Assembly (NCBI GenBank): GCA_002438575.1
Contig: DJPP01000095.1
Span: forward strand, 9,461-16,506
Length of the DNA stretch: 7,046 nt
Source: Oscillospiraceae bacterium UBA6409
Lineage (GTDB): Bacteria; Bacillota; Clostridia; Oscillospirales; Oscillospiraceae
Reading direction: 5' to 3'
Shown here piece by piece: positions 5,911-7,046 of the stretch. How positions within the stretch are numbered: the first letter of the stretch is position 1; each line of letters begins with the position of its first letter. Below the pieces are notes generated by a model. The model saw nothing but the letters and a program-made list of their open reading frames with translations. It made no database searches and was not told where the DNA came from. The position numbers and the translations under genes are program-made.

Positions 5911-5915
5911 TTATA
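5910..5915 (-). promoter_or_regulatory. -10 box of the probable rep operon promoter
   Basis: A perfect TATAAT is read on the minus strand at 5915-5910, in the only AT-rich patch of the gap. The 17-nt-spaced -35 position reads GATATG, a poor match, so an activator or another sigma factor may be used. The surrounding TTATATAA (5911-5918) is itself a palindrome, so a -10-like box also exists on the plus strand. Confidence 0.5.
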
Positions 5916-5918
5916 TAA

Positions 5919-6060
5919 GGTAGTCAGACACTCATATCGCCGCCCCGACCTGCCTACGTCCGTACCCCACGCATGAGCGCAGGCCTTCGACACGCCAGGG
6001 CGGCTATATCAATGTCCGCCGATGCCATCGCCCAGCCCCTTCCGGGGCTGGGCTTTTTTC
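5919..6060 (+). ncRNA. Candidate plus-strand structured RNA ending in a terminator
   Basis: No coding gene fits here, but a plus-strand transcript starting near the palindromic TTATATAA would end at the terminator at 6059. Within it, arms at 5934-5945 and 5998-6009 pair over 12 positions with one mismatch (ATATcGCCGCCC with GGGCGGCtATAT). Inside is a CCTGC/GCAGG stem (5949-5953 with 5979-5983). An alternative stem GGCGG/CCGCC (5999-6003 with 6016-6020) competes with the outer one. The plus-strand -35 is weak. A divergent small RNA is one reading; a DNA inverted repeat serving Rep is another. Confidence 0.35.
6030..6059 (+). terminator. Rho-independent terminator on the plus strand
   Basis: GCCCAGCCCC (6030-6039), loop TTCC and GGGGCTGGGC (6044-6053) form a perfect 10-bp stem followed by six T residues on the plus strand. 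On the minus strand the hairpin lies 5 nt past the HTH gene stop, counting from the six-A tract, but is followed by GATGGCATC without a U-tract, so it should stop plus-strand and not minus-strand transcription. No plus-strand gene precedes it. Confidence 0.8.
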
Positions 6061-6064
6061 TCGT

Positions 6065-6331
6065 TTACGTCTGTTCCTCCACCGCCCGCTGGGCTTCCGG
6101 CACGCCCTCCAGCTCCACCGCCACCGGTTCGCCGGCGAGGCGCAGGCCGCTGGTCATCAGCAGCTCCACCCGCAGGCGCATTTCCGTGAAGCGGCAGTGC
6201 TCCACCGTCACAGGGGCCTCGCCATATCCGGCATCCACCGCGCCCCGCAGCAGGTCGAACAGCGCCTCCACCGTCACCACCTTGTCGGCCTTCTCCGCCG
6301 GTGCGGAGGTACTCCTTGTCATTGTCGCCAT
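6065..6331 (-). CDS. Possible shorter product from an internal start in the HTH gene (88 aa)
   Basis: Inside the HTH gene, AAGGAGG at 6343-6337 sits five nt before an in-frame ATG at 6331, the best ribosome site of the locus. Translation from there would give residues 133-220 of the parent: MATMTRSTSAPAEKADKVVT, then the whole C-terminal domain without either HTH. The site lies in the disordered linker where a domain boundary is expected. It may be a true in-frame second product, or a relic of two genes fused by loss of a stop. A chance origin is possible because the Lys-Glu-Glu codons AAG GAG GAA create the motif. Confidence 0.35.
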   Translation of the reverse strand: MATMTRSTSAPAEKADKVVTVEALFDLLRGAVDAGYGEAPVTVEHCRFTEMRLRVELLMTSGLRLAGEPVAVELEGVPEAQRAVEEQT

Positions 6332-6727
6332 CGTTTCCTCCTTCTGCTCCGGCGCAGCCGCCGGAGCCGTTGTTTTTTGTGTCTCCGCCGCCGGGCGGGG
6401 CCTGCTGTACTTCGGCCGCATCAGCCCCTGCCGCCTCCGCCAGTCGGCGAGGCGCTTCTCCGGCACGCCCAGCTTCCGGGCCATCTCCTCATCGGACAGC
6501 CCCGCCTCGAACATCCGCCGTGCCGCTGCGGCGTCGAAGCTGAGGGGCCGTCCGCCGCCGTTGCCCCTGGGCTTCAGCATCAGCGCCCCGGCCTCCTCCA
6601 GCACCTCCCGGATCTCCCGCGGCGTCACCGCGTTCAGCTCCGCCAGGATGCCGATCTGCCGCTTGGGATCACGGGCAGTCCGGTAGCTGCTCACGATCTC
6701 GCTCTCCGACATTTGCAGGCGCCTCAC
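6065..6727 (-). CDS. Two-part helix-turn-helix DNA-binding protein, unknown role
   Basis: 220 aa, starting at GTG 6727 with AAGGAGG eight nt upstream; the ATG at 6712 is too far from that site. Layout: a first helical segment with HTH character (MSESEIVSSYRTARDPKRQI, then GILAELNAVTPREIREVLEE, 6-45); a GNGGGRPLSF linker; a clear HTH (65-101) with FEAGLSDEEMARKLGVPEKR and the recognition-like LADWRRRQG, similar to resolvase/Hin-type or transposase-type HTH; a low-complexity P/A/T/K-rich linker (104-148); and a C-terminal domain (149-207) with VTVEALFDLLRGAVDAGYGE. It follows the zinc-binding gene by 21 nt and is probably co-transcribed with it. It may be a phage regulator or a DNA-binding accessory of replication or packaging; I do not recognise a named family. 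A strong ribosome site inside the linker may give a second, shorter product. Confidence 0.7.
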   Translation of the reverse strand: MRRLQMSESEIVSSYRTARDPKRQIGILAELNAVTPREIREVLEEAGALMLKPRGNGGGRPLSFDAAAARRMFEAGLSDEEMARKLGVPEKRLADWRRRQGLMRPKYSRPRPAAETQKTTAPAAAPEQKEETMATMTRSTSAPAEKADKVVTVEALFDLLRGAVDAGYGEAPVTVEHCRFTEMRLRVELLMTSGLRLAGEPVAVELEGVPEAQRAVEEQT

Positions 6728-6729
6728 TG

Positions 6730-6737
6730 CCCCCCCC
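6730..6737 (-). repeat. Eight-G tract between ribosome site and GTG start
   Basis: On the minus strand the ribosome site of the HTH gene runs into G8, followed by CA and the GTG start codon. Slippage in this tract would change the spacing between Shine-Dalgarno and start, a known way to vary translation. Whether it varies here is unknown. Confidence 0.4.
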
Positions 6738-6748
6738 TCCTTCGTTCT

Positions 6749-7027
6749 TCATTCGCCCATCTCCTCCTTCAGCCAGCTTTCTATGCTCTGTATCGTGTCC
6801 GGCAGGACGCTCTCCGCGCCCTGCGCCTTGCCGTAGCCGTCAAAGCGGAAGTTGAACAGCTCCTCCGCCAGCTCCCGGTCCGTCATCCGCCGTAGGACGT
6901 CGCCTTTTGTGGCCGGCACTATGACCAGCCCCACCCCGCCGCAGCGCGGGCAGCCCTGCGGCGTCATGCCCAGGCACGCCGGGCAGCGCACCGTTTTTCT
7001 GTACAGTTCCTCGCGGTTTAGTTTCAT
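6749..7027 (-). CDS. Small CxxCxG zinc-binding phage protein
   Basis: 92 aa, ATG at 7027 with GGAGGTGG seven nt upstream, just inside the window. The N-terminal part has two cysteine pairs in DnaJ-like form: CPACLG (15-20) and CPRCGG (26-31), consistent with one zinc site formed by four cysteines. The rest, with MTDRELAEELFNF (48-60) and an end reading IESWLKEEMGE (82-92), resembles the 'MTDEELAE..' plus 'WLKEE' tail I know from many small zinc proteins in Firmicutes phages. Function is not established; binding to nucleic acid or a host protein is likely for this type. It stops 21 nt before the HTH gene start, so the two probably form one transcript that begins outside the window. Confidence 0.78.
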   Translation of the reverse strand: MKLNREELYRKTVRCPACLGMTPQGCPRCGGVGLVIVPATKGDVLRRMTDRELAEELFNFRFDGYGKAQGAESVLPDTIQSIESWLKEEMGE

Positions 7028-7046
7028 TCCAATACCACCTCCACCT

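Noticed and set aside
5939..6004. tRNA gene, suggested by a 7-bp GCCGCCC/GGGCGGC end stem and a TTCGACA loop-like word
   Set aside because: The T-stem pairs only three of five positions, there is no D-arm with a GG loop, no good anticodon arm, and the length is only 66 nt.
6030..6053. Hairpin as terminator of the minus-strand HTH gene
   Set aside because: On the minus strand no U-tract follows the stem; the T-run lies on the plus strand only.
1..7046. CRISPR array, diversity-generating element, insertion sequence or attachment site
   Set aside because: No regularly spaced repeats, no reverse transcriptase or transposase, no terminal repeats and no integrase or tRNA end were seen.

Overview
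The window is part of a tailed-phage genome or prophage (possibly a capsid-encoding satellite). Every convincing gene is on the minus strand, so the biological order runs from high to low coordinates. Base composition is strongly G+C rich, starts are ATG or GTG, and almost every gene has a strong AGGAGG-type Shine-Dalgarno. The protein types (a TerS/portal/scaffold set with a HUH-type Rep just upstream) resemble phages and prophages of high-GC gut Firmicutes such as Oscillospiraceae. That host is an inference from gene style; there is no host gene in the window.

Layout in transcription order. (1) 7027-6065: a small CxxCxG zinc-binding protein, then a 220-aa helix-turn-helix protein with a disordered linker and a separate C-terminal domain. 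(2) 6064-5705: a gap of about 360 bp with no convincing gene but dense structure: a plus-strand intrinsic terminator with no plus-strand gene, an imperfect 12-bp inverted repeat, a perfect TATAAT next to a GC palindrome, and a hairpin-rich leader. (3) 5704-4612: a HUH-endonuclease-like replication protein overlapping an 87-aa protein with a possible HTH, closed by a strong terminator at 4565-4528. (4) 4434 to the window edge: the head/packaging module, with the small terminase, a 651-aa portal carrying an internal C4 zinc ribbon, a 56-aa zinc ribbon protein, a 53-aa protein, the scaffold, and the start of a probable head decoration protein. The major capsid gene would be expected just past position 1.

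Reading: region 3 looks like the last replication/regulation unit and region 4 the start of the late morphogenesis unit, separated by the terminator. The proteins would work together in procapsid assembly (scaffold and portal), shell stabilisation (decoration protein) and DNA packaging (TerS). The large terminase is absent from its usual place: TerS stops 12 bp before the portal start. No MuF-type minor head protein lies between portal and scaffold. The most unusual parts are the structured gap in front of the rep gene, the missing terL, a second structured gap between two tiny genes (1840-1650), and a very good internal start inside the HTH gene.
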